Assembly: GCA_903903365.1 (NCBI GenBank) | Contig: CAIUYS010000524.1 | Span: 1 to 7,277 of the forward strand | Reading direction: 5' to 3' | DNA length: 7,277 bases | Source: an uncultured Methylococcaceae bacterium | GTDB lineage: Bacteria; Pseudomonadota; Gammaproteobacteria; Methylococcales; Methylomonadaceae | In this document: piece by piece, positions 1 to 6,739 of the stretch | Numbering within the stretch: the first letter of the stretch is position 1 | Layout of the letters: each line of letters opens with the position of its first letter | Program-made: the position numbers and the translations under genes | Notes under the pieces: model-generated | Database searches by the model: none | The model's input: only the letters and a program-made list of their open reading frames with translations | What the model was told of the DNA's origin: nothing

Positions 1-147
1 GCCACCTTGAAATACCTTGAGCAGACCGCCGGGCAAGTGTTGCTGCTGCCCGCCAATGCCAACATGACAGCGCTGTCTTACCATCCCGAGCAAGTTACCA
101 TTCAGGGCGTGTTGGTGGGGCAAATGCGCAGTTACCGATCACATTAA
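1..147 (+). CDS. lexA: LexA-like SOS repressor/protease, C-terminal end (5' part outside window)
   Basis: Frame 1 is open from the first base to TAA at 145-147 and gives the last 48 residues of a protein. They align by eye with the end of the LexA S24 peptidase domain. TLKYL (residues 2-6 of the fragment) corresponds to the TVKRL segment of E. coli LexA, so the Lys at bases 10-12 is the expected catalytic lysine. LLLPAN matches the LLPEN strand, and TIQGVLVGQMR matches the terminal TIEGLAVGVIR segment. In the family this domain cleaves its own linker when RecA is activated by DNA damage, which lifts repression of SOS genes. The catalytic serine and the DNA-binding domain lie outside the window, so a UmuD-like or phage S24 repressor cannot be fully excluded. 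The G-V-L-V-G-Q-M-R ending favours LexA. The repair nuclease downstream supports the SOS context. Confidence 0.75.
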   Translation, partial: ATLKYLEQTAGQVLLLPANANMTALSYHPEQVTIQGVLVGQMRSYRSH

Positions 148-162
148 GTACACACATTAAGT
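140..162. repeat. 10-bp direct repeat at the lexA stop codon
   Basis: CACATTAAGT occurs at 140-149 and again at 153-162, a 13-bp period. The first copy contains the lexA stop codon and the second repeats it out of the coding context. It may be a small tandem duplication. It does not match the CTGT-N8-ACAG SOS box. Confidence 0.6.
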
Positions 163-175
163 CTATTCTTATAAC

Positions 176-181
176 GAGGAG
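176..181 (+). promoter_or_regulatory. Strong Shine-Dalgarno for the 44-codon gene
   Basis: GAGGAG lies 7 nt before the ATG at 189-191. It is the best ribosome binding site in the left block and is the main reason for treating the short frame behind it as a gene. The next gene, which starts at a TTG with no visible Shine-Dalgarno, may depend on translation begun here. Confidence 0.7.
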
Positions 182-188
182 AACTACC

Positions 189-323
189 ATGCACCCTAAA
201 ATTCACATGCACGATCAAGTATTCAACAAAGTTGACGACATAATGAAGCATTACAAAAGAACGCCGGTAGAACAGTTGCTGTACTTAATCAAGCATTTTA
301 TCAAGCACGCCTCAGTTGTCTGA
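189..323 (+). CDS. Unrecognised 44-residue protein between lexA and the nuclease
   Basis: The frame runs from ATG at 189 to TGA at 321-323 and follows a near-ideal GAGGAG at 7-nt spacing. I recognise no family. The peptide is basic and rich in histidine (six His in 44 residues) and begins MHPKIHMHDQVF. It has no signal peptide or membrane segment. The second half (about residues 27-40, VEQLLYLIKHFIKH) would form an amphipathic basic helix. The gene begins 41 nt after the lexA stop and its last eight bases overlap the start of the DnaQ/Cho fusion, which suggests one transcript and translational coupling. It could be a small partner of the nuclease, an SOS-induced small protein, or a leader peptide whose translation sets expression of the TTG-started gene. 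It is too short for composition to prove coding; the ribosome binding site and the overlap are the evidence. Confidence 0.5.
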   Translation: MHPKIHMHDQVFNKVDDIMKHYKRTPVEQLLYLIKHFIKHASVV

Positions 324-1749
324 TGGCCGCGCTGACTCCTCCAGTGGCGGCGCTATCCTAACGTCGCCACCCCGCCTGGCCTTTGTTGATCTGGAAACCA
401 CCGGTGCCAACGCCCTGGTGGATCGCATTACCGAGATTGGCGTGGTGCTGGTGGATGAACACGGCGTGCGGGAGTGGAGTCGGTTGCTGCAGCCGCAAAC
501 CCGCATCCCGGCCTTCATCGAACAATTAACCGGCATAACCAACGCCATGGTGACGGAGGCCCCGCGTTTTGAGGCGGTTGCAGAAGAACTGGCCGCGCTG
601 TTACACGGCTATCTGTTTATTGCCCATAATGCCCGCTTTGATTACGGCTTTCTGAAGAACGAATTCAAACGCTCTGGGCTTATGTTTCGGCCTGCGGTGT
701 TGTGTACCGTCAAATTGTCCAGAGCGCTGTTTCCCCAGTACAAACATCACAATCTCGACAGCCTGATTGAACGCTACGGCCTGACCGTCACCGCCCGACA
801 CAGAGCGCTTGGCGATGCCCGACTTATTCATCAATTTTGGCAGCAGCTCTACTTAACACAGGCGGCAAGCCTTATCACCGATACCGTACAAAAACTGGTT
901 GCACGTTCCAGTCTGCCGTCACATATTGATCGCAGGTTGATTGACGATCTGCCCGCGTCACCCGGCGTGTATCTGTTTTATGGTGAAAATGACTTACCCT
1001 TATATATCGGCAAAAGCACAAATATCAGACAGCGGGTATTATCACATTTCTCGGCCGATCACAGCCATGGCAAGGAAATGAGTTTATCGCAACAACTACG
1101 CCGTATTGACTGGATAGAAACGGCGGGTGAATGGGGTGCGCTGCTGAAGGAAGCCATCCTTATCAAGACCCTGCAGCCGATACATAATCGGCGTTTGCGC
1201 CGCAACAATGCCTTGTGCGCATGGCAATTGCAACAACAGACCGACCATCTGCGTCCGGTGCTGACGTGGGCGGACGACCTTGATTTTGGTGAGCAGGCTA
1301 ACCTGCATGGCCTTTATCACAACCAACGCGATGCCCAAAAAGCGCTCCGCACCATGGCTGATCAACATCAGTTATGCTTAAGCGTAGTAGGCCTCGAAAA
1401 GACCTCAAAGGGACGCCCTTGTTTTGCCCGGCAGTTAAAAAAATGTCAAGGTGCCTGTATCGGTGAAGAAAAGCCGGTCGATCATGCCGCGCGACTGCTG
1501 ATAGCGATGACTAAGCTTAAACTTGCCACGTGGCCCTATCCCGGTGTGATGGGTCTTCAGGAAGGTGATGAGCTACATGTCCTTGATCACTGGTGTTACC
1601 TGGGCACCGCCAAAAGTGAAGCAGAAGTACACGACTTGTTAAGCGCCAGTCGACCTGCCTTTGATCGGGATACTTATATGATTCTGAGTAAAGCCCTGAA
1701 GAAACCTGTGCGCTTGATACTCCTTGAGCGGGGCTATTCACAGGTATGA
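316..1749 (+). CDS. DnaQ-like 3'-5' exonuclease fused to Cho/UvrC-type GIY-YIG endonuclease
   Basis: This 477-residue protein joins two nuclease modules. Residues 20-180 are a DEDDh exonuclease like the DNA polymerase III epsilon subunit. Exo I is VDLETTG with D25 and E27, Exo II is HNARFD with D109, and Exo III is RHRALGDA with H162 and D167, so all five active-site residues are present. Residues 210-295 are a GIY-YIG domain: GVY with Y219, YIGKS with Y230, then R240, E279 and N291 at the spacing of the UvrC active site. Residues 354-381 keep four cysteines (354, 369, 377, 381) spaced like the UvrC iron-sulfur ligands. The UvrC C-terminal RNase H-like and HhH domains are absent, as in E. coli Cho, which makes the 3' incision at UvrAB-marked lesions. 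A role in excision repair is inferred. The only start keeping Exo I is TTG 316 (ATT 295 is unlikely, and an in-frame stop lies at 286). The first in-frame ATG would delete the active site. Confidence 0.93.
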   Translation: MSDGRADSSSGGAILTSPPRLAFVDLETTGANALVDRITEIGVVLVDEHGVREWSRLLQPQTRIPAFIEQLTGITNAMVTEAPRFEAVAEELAALLHGYLFIAHNARFDYGFLKNEFKRSGLMFRPAVLCTVKLSRALFPQYKHHNLDSLIERYGLTVTARHRALGDARLIHQFWQQLYLTQAASLITDTVQKLVARSSLPSHIDRRLIDDLPASPGVYLFYGENDLPLYIGKSTNIRQRVLSHFSADHSHGKEMSLSQQLRRIDWIETAGEWGALLKEAILIKTLQPIHNRRLRRNNALCAWQLQQQTDHLRPVLTWADDLDFGEQANLHGLYHNQRDAQKALRTMADQHQLCLSVVGLEKTSKGRPCFARQLKKCQGACIGEEKPVDHAARLLIAMTKLKLATWPYPGVMGLQEGDELHVLDHWCYLGTAKSEAEVHDLLSASRPAFDRDTYMILSKALKKPVRLILLERGYSQV

Positions 1750-2290
1750 TGGCCTGAGTAATCGTCATGCCTCAGACCCGTGTTCGGCTTGGTTCGGTCC
1801 TCATCCGTGATGCCTAAGGGGCACTCGCAATCGCCACTTTGTCTCTTATTTCCAAGCCTGGCTTAACGTAAGCAGTGATTTTAGGGAGCCCATTAATGCT
1901 TCACCTGATTTAGGATCACGCGCCATACGCGGAAGGTCGAAGCCGGCCATTAAAGCTGCCAACCCCTCAAATTTCTGGGTGTTCGCCAAGGTGTTCGGCT
2001 GAGTAATCTGGGGCAGGGGAATCGTGCTGATGAAATCAAAAGTATGACGGTCAAAAAAATACCGGTTGCTGATTATGCCAAGCCAATTATGGATGATTCC
2101 AATAGGTGGTAATAAAAGATAGATATACACATAGCATGTGGATAACCCTGATGGTAATATGCCCCAGCACTATGTCGGCTCTGGCATGTAATCAGATTGA
2201 CTAAATAGTGGTCAGTTAAAGTTTTAGTGGTCTTAAATCGTATACAATTTAAGATGCTTTTAATACCTTCGTTCTGATCCGAACGAGTCA

Positions 2291-2334
2291 CTTAAATTTA
2301 CTCAAAAGCGGTCATTTATCCTGAGTAAATTAAG
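2291..2334. repeat. Inverted repeat, 10-bp perfect core
   Basis: AATTTACTCA at 2295-2304 is the exact reverse complement of TGAGTAAATT at 2322-2331. With one bulged A the arms extend outward to CTTAA (2291-2295) and TTAAG (2330-2334). The arms are 17 nt apart. No run of T follows on either side, so it is not a standard terminator. It may be a regulator site, a hairpin, or the end of a lost mobile element. Confidence 0.55.
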
Positions 2335-2342
2335 GGATAGCC

Positions 2343-2420
2343 GACTGTCAAAAATAGACGCCCTACAGACAGTCACCCCTGATTTTCAAATAGCAGCTCA
2401 CTATCTCTAAGCTGACAGTC
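2343..2420. repeat. Three copies of a GACAGTC heptamer
   Basis: GACAGTC occurs at 2368-2374 and 2414-2420, and in inverted form (GACTGTC) at 2343-2349. The first and second copies form an inverted repeat with an 18-nt gap. The spacing does not fit the CTGT-N8-ACAG LexA box. Function unknown; the heptamer is short enough for chance to contribute. Confidence 0.35.
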
Positions 2421-2601
2421 AAATCAACGGTGCGATTAGATTCATAAGCCCACTATCGACCATCAGTATGTCAAAAAGCGGCACTTCTTTGTGGTTTGTC
2501 GTATCGAGCCATTTGCGCTGCTGTGTAAGCCTTAATATTCCAAGTCTGTAGCGCCCCGTAAAAATTTGTTTACCCCAATTTTCAAGGGTAGAATCTGGGT
2601 T

Positions 2602-2733
2602 TACGGCTTTGCGACCTTCCTGATAGACCACATGAACAGGTAGTGAGGCATTTTCGTATTCGGCGAGAACAATCTTGAGTTTTCCTGACACAACCTCCGG
2701 CGCAATCATATAAGACAATACCAGAGTTAGCAC
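2602..2733 (-). pseudogene. Remnant of a LysR-family regulator, effector-domain C-terminus
   Basis: The minus-strand frame reading down from 2733 gives LSYMIAPEVVSGKLKIVL and then EYENASLPVHVVYQEGRKA. This matches the usual end of a LysR substrate-binding domain, where LPSYMIAPEL..G.L..VL..YE is followed by LP.H.VYP.GR. Nothing upstream encodes the rest. An in-frame TAA lies three codons before the GTG at 2733, and the preceding piece of the family pattern (R-A-N-S-G-I-V) appears in a different frame, which implies a frameshift near 2716. After RKAV the expected final helix is not recognisable, although the frame stays open to 2419. No helix-turn-helix region was found nearby. The product would not bind DNA. 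The assignment rests on about 40 residues of family pattern and no database search. Confidence 0.55.
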
Positions 2734-3022
2734 GCGTATTTATCGTTTGTTTCCTGATCGACTGTTACGAGCCCATTTTATTAAAACAATAAGTTACCGC
2801 TTTCTGAATTCACTACAGCCATTGATGCTTCTGAACGCCTGTATAACAGCAGATAATGACTATACTTTCCAATAATTGAAATACGAAATATAGCCTGAAG
2901 GTTATTAAAATAATTAGGTTGGCAACAAAATGCTTTTATCTATCAATTATCGATATAACAGAAATTTTCTCTGGTAGAATTTAAAACAATCTACTGGTAG
3001 AGCGCAATGCTTTTTGACCTAG

Positions 3023-3214
3023 GAGATATCGATAGGCACACGACTGTGGATGCGTATCTTTTTGTATCTATCTCAACATTAGCATACAACTCGGCCTCAT
3101 AAGAACACCGGGTTGGTCACGACTAATCGGAAAGAGGACGCTACGGAGTACGACTGGCGAAAGTTCAAAAAACTTGGTAAACCAGTAAAAATTTCAGGAT
3201 TTGGAAAATTATAA
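3023..3214 (+). pseudogene. Broken partial copy of the downstream lipoprotein gene
   Basis: Frame 2 from 3023 to 3157 aligns without a gap, codon for codon, with residues 246-290 of the lipoprotein encoded at 3334-4419. About 25 of 45 positions are identical, including ISIGTR, M-x-IF-x-YLS-x-H, PHK, GLVT and a final E-x-DW. Base identity over the last 21 codons is about two thirds. The copy is interrupted by TAG at 3080-3082 and preceded by TAG at 3020-3022. The frame continues after the DW with a weaker match (G-K-P-V-K-I against G-R-L-F-H-I) and ends at TAA 3212-3214. A possible further trace, E-L-E-S against D-L-E-S, follows in another frame near 3228-3239. The divergence suggests an old paralogue rather than a recent duplication. 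The N-terminal 245 residues have no visible counterpart upstream. Confidence 0.72.
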
Positions 3215-3333
3215 CTTCCCGGAATCCGAATTAGAATCATTAGAAGTGCATCGATCGGGGGGCGCCGAATGTTGCACTTCATGCCTATATCCTATGTGTG
3301 TTATTTTTACATGAATAATCTTGATTAAAAAAT

Positions 3334-4419
3334 ATGACTATCATAAGCAAGCAACTCCTGCTCTTAACTGTCACGGCTGTGCTAACGGCCTGCAACGCAT
3401 TCGGCCCAGATGCCCTCCGCGGCACACATCCGCTTTACAATGATGCGATTGTTCACAGTATGAATGATCAGTTCATACAAAACGTCGTGCGTTTGCACTA
3501 CCGTGACCCGGTATTTTTTCTCGATGTCGCCAGCGTAACGGCAAGTATGAAACTGGACATAAGCGGGGGATTGGATCAAGCGTCAAGCCAGCTTAACGGG
3601 GGCCCCGACATCCTGAAATACAGCTTAGGTGCCGACTATGCTACGTCGCCCACCATCTCCTATGCGCCACTCCAGGGCGAGGATTTCGTGAAGAGCGTGC
3701 TCAGCCCGATCCCCATCGAAGCCTTATTCGCGCTCAGCGGCTCGGGCTGGAGCACACAACGCGTGTTCGGCCTCTGCGTAGAACGCATTAATGGAATCGA
3801 GAATGCGCCGAGTGCCTCGGGGCCAACACCCGGCAATGCCCCAAGCCCAGGTCTGCAATTCAAGCGGCTGATGCAACTGATTGAGGTAGTGTCTCATGCG
3901 CAACTTATCGTCCCTCGCATCAATCCGAAGACGAAAGAACCGCAACTGGAAATCAAGTCCTCTCCGGAGTTTCGGGAGCAGATTCGGGAAATCAAGGAGC
4001 TGCTTGGACTTGATCAGAACCTTGAGGTTTACCGTGTCAACGGCGACTTTCTGGCATCCAGTCCGGACACGATTTCGATAGGCACGCGCGCGCTCATGAG
4101 TATCTTCTTCTACTTATCGCATCATGTGGATTCGCCACCTCCTCATAAAGCAGCGGGCTTGGTGACGGTCACGCGCAACAAGGACGGTTCGGAATTTGAC
4201 TGGGGCACGACAGCGGCGGGAAGGCTGTTCCACATTCGCCAAAGCGAAGAGCAACCGAGTCTTGCTTTCGTCGCGATACCCTATCGCGGCCGCTGGTTCT
4301 ATCTGGCAGACAACGATCTCGAATCGAAGTCGACCTTTATGCTACTGATGCAACTGTTCCGACTGCAAGCCGGTGCTGCCAAATCAGCAGGTCCGGCCTT
4401 GACCATACCCGTGCGCTAA
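3334..4419 (+). CDS. Predicted lipoprotein of unknown function, paired with an MscS-type channel
   Basis: The 361-residue product starts with a lipoprotein signal: K6, a hydrophobic stretch (residues 8-17) and the lipobox LTAC with the lipidated Cys at 20. Residue +2 is Asn, not Asp, so transfer to the outer membrane is expected in a proteobacterium. No other membrane segment is evident. The mature part is about 340 residues with a Pro/Gly-rich linker (about 158-173), a charged helical stretch (about 209-229) and a C-terminal block (246-345) rich in aromatic and conserved-looking positions: ISIGTR, GLVT at 275-278, FDW at 288-290, YRGRWFYL at 317-324 and LESKSTF at 329-335. I do not recognise a named family. 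The start is fixed by the signal peptide and by a stop at 3322-3324, but no Shine-Dalgarno is visible. Its stop overlaps the first possible start of the channel gene (TAATG), so the two are likely co-transcribed. A partial broken paralogue lies just upstream. Confidence 0.85.
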   Translation: MTIISKQLLLLTVTAVLTACNAFGPDALRGTHPLYNDAIVHSMNDQFIQNVVRLHYRDPVFFLDVASVTASMKLDISGGLDQASSQLNGGPDILKYSLGADYATSPTISYAPLQGEDFVKSVLSPIPIEALFALSGSGWSTQRVFGLCVERINGIENAPSASGPTPGNAPSPGLQFKRLMQLIEVVSHAQLIVPRINPKTKEPQLEIKSSPEFREQIREIKELLGLDQNLEVYRVNGDFLASSPDTISIGTRALMSIFFYLSHHVDSPPPHKAAGLVTVTRNKDGSEFDWGTTAAGRLFHIRQSEEQPSLAFVAIPYRGRWFYLADNDLESKSTFMLLMQLFRLQAGAAKSAGPALTIPVR

Positions 4420-4441
4420 TGCCTTTGCCGACAACTCACCC

Positions 4442-4445
4442 AGGA
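4442..4445 (+). promoter_or_regulatory. Ribosome binding site that decides the channel start
   Basis: AGGA lies 6 nt before ATG 4452. The alternative ATG at 4419 has no Shine-Dalgarno in front of it. The later start also places the positively charged residues directly before the signal-peptide hydrophobic core. Confidence 0.55.
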
Positions 4446-4451
4446 TCCGTA

Positions 4452-6245
4452 ATGACAACCAAGCCCCATCGACTATTTTTTATTTTCAAGCAGCCCCTCC
4501 TCAGCACCCTCCTTGTATTATTGATCCTTCAGCTTTGGGTCATGCCTGCTGGCGCGGTTGAGCAGAATCCACTCAAACCGATTGATACCTCCAGCCCAAG
4601 GGCTACGCTCCAAGGATTCCTGGAATTCATGAACGAGGGTTATAAGACGGGAGTCGGCCTAATACAGCCGTATCTGGATTCTTCGAATCTTTACTTAACA
4701 CCGGAACAGATAACCTCTATGCATGACACCTTACACGTCCAGGCATCGGCTCAACGGGCACTGGATTTAAGCGAATTGCCACCGGCCATCGTTCACGAGT
4801 CCTCGCGACGGCTCGCCATACAATTGAAAGAAGTACTCGACCGTATTGATCTCCCGCCGACCGAGTTAATTCCGGATGCGCAGATGATGGCTAAGGCGGA
4901 GTTCAAGTGCTGGACTATCCCAAGTACCGAAATTCAAATTGCGGAGGTGAAAACCGGACCGAGGGCTGGGGAATATCTGTTTACCCCGGAAACGTTGAGC
5001 CGCTTGCCGGAGTTCTATGCCAAGGTCAGAAACCTTCCCTACAACCCCGACTCTTCCATCGGTTGGTACGACTTATCCACCTATAGTTCTATCGGGGTGA
5101 TGATGGCATTGCATCGAATCGTGCCGCCCCGCTGGTTGCTCGATGCGCCCCAGCATAGAACTCGAGTCCTGTTTCTCGATCAACCGGTGTGGCGTTGGTT
5201 CGGAATCTTAGCCATTCTTGGGACCGGCTTTGGTGTCATTCATGGGTGTTTTCGCCTCAGCTCTTACTGGGCCGGGCGGATGGCACCCGCCGGCAAATGG
5301 GTAGAGTTGCTCCGGCCGCTCAGCATCGTCACAGTAACGCCGATTGTTGCGTTTATTTTTGCTGAAATTATACGGGTTTCGGGTATCCTCTACGAAGGGA
5401 CCACGCGTTCGCTCTGGACCTTGTTTTTTCTGGCTCTCACCTGGCTGGTTTGGGTGGCCGGCGGGGTTGTCGCGGAAAGTATGATCTCTATAGAAAGGCT
5501 ACGCACGAGCAGCATCGACAGCCAGCTTATTCGCCTGATTTTGCGGTTACTGACGATTATTGTGGCAATCGCCATTCTGGTCACAGGGGCCGATCGCATC
5601 GGATTGCCCGCCTACTCGGTGCTTGCCGGGCTCGGAGTCGGTGGTCTGGCCGTCGCATTGGCGGCACAGCAAACCCTTGCCAATCTGCTAGGTTCGCTTA
5701 TTATCATGTTCGAGAAACCTTTCGCCGTAGGCCATTCTGTCAAGGTACAAGGCATCGAAGGCACCGTCGAGAACGTAGGCTTTCGCAGTACCCAAATTCG
5801 CACGTTTCACAACTCTCTCGTAATCATTCCGAGCAGCCAACTGGTCAACAGCACCATCGACAATATGGAATTACGCGAGTACCGGCAGGTCAAGGCAGTC
5901 CTCAATCTTACCTACGATACGCCCATTGAGAAAATCGAGGGTTTTGTCAATGGCATAAAACAAATCCTTGAAACCCATCCAGACACCCGTAAAGACAATA
6001 TTCAGGTGTATTTATACGAGTTCGGGCCACATAGTCTGGATGTACTGATGAATTTTTTTCTCCAAGTGCCTGACAGGGCGGTTGAACTCAACGAGCGGCA
6101 GAAAATTCTCATGGATATCTTGCGTTTGGCCGAAACAACTGGAGTACGATTTGCCTTTCCGACACAAACTTTGCATATCGAGAGTTTGCCAGAACAAAAG
6201 GCGACTATTAACTCCCAGACGGATACTTCCACAGAAAAGTGTTAA
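4452..6245 (+). CDS. MscS-family mechanosensitive ion channel with N-terminal periplasmic domain
   Basis: The 597-residue product is an inner-membrane channel expected to open under membrane tension and release solutes. After a signal peptide (hydrophobic about 15-31, likely cleavage A-G-A/V after 35) comes a soluble region of about 210 residues with no known domain. Five membrane segments follow at about 246-267, 287-309, 320-343, 358-380 and 387-417. The last is the pore helix, with GLGVGGLAVALAAQQ, then a conserved-type L-A-N and FEKPF at the membrane exit. The beta domain (about 419-474) shows the G-x-E-G-T-V-E-N-V-G-F-R-S-T pattern and VIIPSS. A C-terminal alpha/beta region reaches about 579. 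E. coli MscS has 286 residues, so this is one of the larger architectures. I chose ATG 4452 because AGGA (4442-4445) precedes it by 6 nt. ATG 4419, overlapping the lipoprotein stop, would add 11 residues before the signal peptide. Confidence 0.94.
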   Translation: MTTKPHRLFFIFKQPLLSTLLVLLILQLWVMPAGAVEQNPLKPIDTSSPRATLQGFLEFMNEGYKTGVGLIQPYLDSSNLYLTPEQITSMHDTLHVQASAQRALDLSELPPAIVHESSRRLAIQLKEVLDRIDLPPTELIPDAQMMAKAEFKCWTIPSTEIQIAEVKTGPRAGEYLFTPETLSRLPEFYAKVRNLPYNPDSSIGWYDLSTYSSIGVMMALHRIVPPRWLLDAPQHRTRVLFLDQPVWRWFGILAILGTGFGVIHGCFRLSSYWAGRMAPAGKWVELLRPLSIVTVTPIVAFIFAEIIRVSGILYEGTTRSLWTLFFLALTWLVWVAGGVVAESMISIERLRTSSIDSQLIRLILRLLTIIVAIAILVTGADRIGLPAYSVLAGLGVGGLAVALAAQQTLANLLGSLIIMFEKPFAVGHSVKVQGIEGTVENVGFRSTQIRTFHNSLVIIPSSQLVNSTIDNMELREYRQVKAVLNLTYDTPIEKIEGFVNGIKQILETHPDTRKDNIQVYLYEFGPHSLDVLMNFFLQVPDRAVELNERQKILMDILRLAETTGVRFAFPTQTLHIESLPEQKATINSQTDTSTEKC

Positions 6246-6284
6246 TTAAGAAATTGTTGAACAAATCGAAATGACAGCGCTGAA

Positions 6285-6311
6285 ACCAAGGCTTGGGTTG
6301 TAACCCTTGGT
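6285..6311 (+). terminator. Imperfect hairpin after the channel gene, possible transcript end
   Basis: ACCAA (6285-6289) pairs with TTGGT (6307-6311), and inside it GGGT pairs with ACCC around a TGTA loop; GGCTT is left as a bulge on the 5' side. It starts 39 nt after the channel stop, where a terminator would be expected. No T run follows, so an intrinsic terminator is not proven; it could be a processing or Rho-associated structure. Confidence 0.3.
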
Positions 6312-6739
6312 CCGCTCAGGAAAAGCAAAACTTGTCTGCATCTATATAAATACCTAAATCATTTATATCGGAAAAAAGATGAAACGAAATCAAACAGCAA
6401 CAATTACTTTCGCAGATTCATGGTTAACTACCGTTCACTGGGAATCGGCATCTGTCTCAAATTAGCCGTTATTTGCCCGCCAGCACTGTATCAAGATCAA
6501 CGACAGCTATCTGGAAACACCTGGCATCAGACACCGACCTACTGCGGCCATAGAGCCCAGATTTACGAATAGCCGTACACTAACCTAAATCTATCGTTAA
6601 CTATATATTCAGCGACAATTATATCCGAATATATCCAGGAGTTTAAATTTCATTTATGTGTATATCTTACTGTTATTAAATGACTAATTTTGTTTAAGCT
6701 AGCGGCATTATAATCCGACACTATTATTTAATTGTAGGG
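6312..6739. other. Gene-free stretch between convergent transcription units
   Basis: No supported gene was found. A 28-codon frame at 6379-6465 starts with ATG behind GGAAAAAAG, but it has no recognisable product. The part at about 6400-6575 is richer in G and C than its surroundings and stays open for about 30 codons in more than one frame on both strands, so it may be a remnant, but I cannot identify of what. From about 6590 to 6740 the DNA is AT-rich, with a short direct repeat of ATATCC (6621-6636). The channel gene and the EF-hand gene converge here, so both transcripts should end in this stretch. Confidence 0.5.

Larger units (their letters stand above)
1750..3022. other. Long stretch without an intact gene
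   Basis: No frame here has a convincing start, ribosome binding site and recognisable full-length product. On the minus strand the frame 1846-2130 is open for 94 codons. Its last ~60 residues (ending SLLTLSQAWK) read like protein, but the ATG has no Shine-Dalgarno and I recognise no family, so it may be a remnant. A LysR fragment lies at 2602-2733. The part from about 2100 to 3020 is visibly richer in A and T than the flanking genes and is scattered with short inverted repeats. No tRNA, rRNA, CRISPR array or insertion-sequence transposase was seen. The picture is one of gene decay between two functional blocks. Confidence 0.6.

Noticed and set aside
1754..1775. CTGAG/CTCAG inverted repeat just after the nuclease gene
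   Set aside because: Only 5 bp per arm with a 12-nt loop and no T run, so it is too weak to call a terminator.
1846..2130. 94-codon open frame on the minus strand
   Set aside because: No Shine-Dalgarno and no recognised family. The C-terminal part reads like protein, so it may be a remnant, but it is not supported as a gene.
2137..2145. Perfect DnaA-box sequence (TTATCCACA on the minus strand)
   Set aside because: Only one copy was seen, with no cluster, no dnaA/dnaN/repA gene and no clear AT-rich unwinding element. One chance match in a window of this size is plausible.
2345..2368. CTGT...ACAG pair resembling a LexA box
   Set aside because: The half-sites are 16 nt apart instead of 8 and no gene follows.
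3007..3102. 31-codon frame with ATG upstream of the lipoprotein gene
   Set aside because: It overlaps the lipoprotein-paralogue remnant in a different frame, and the remnant explains this DNA better.
3272..3298. Possible promoter TTGCAC with TATGTG before the lipoprotein gene
   Set aside because: The spacer is only 15 nt and the -10 match is poor, so it does not justify a promoter call.
5450..5929. 159-codon open frame on the plus strand within the channel gene
   Set aside because: It lies wholly inside the channel coding region in another frame, has an Arg/His-rich composition typical of an out-of-frame reading, and has no family match.
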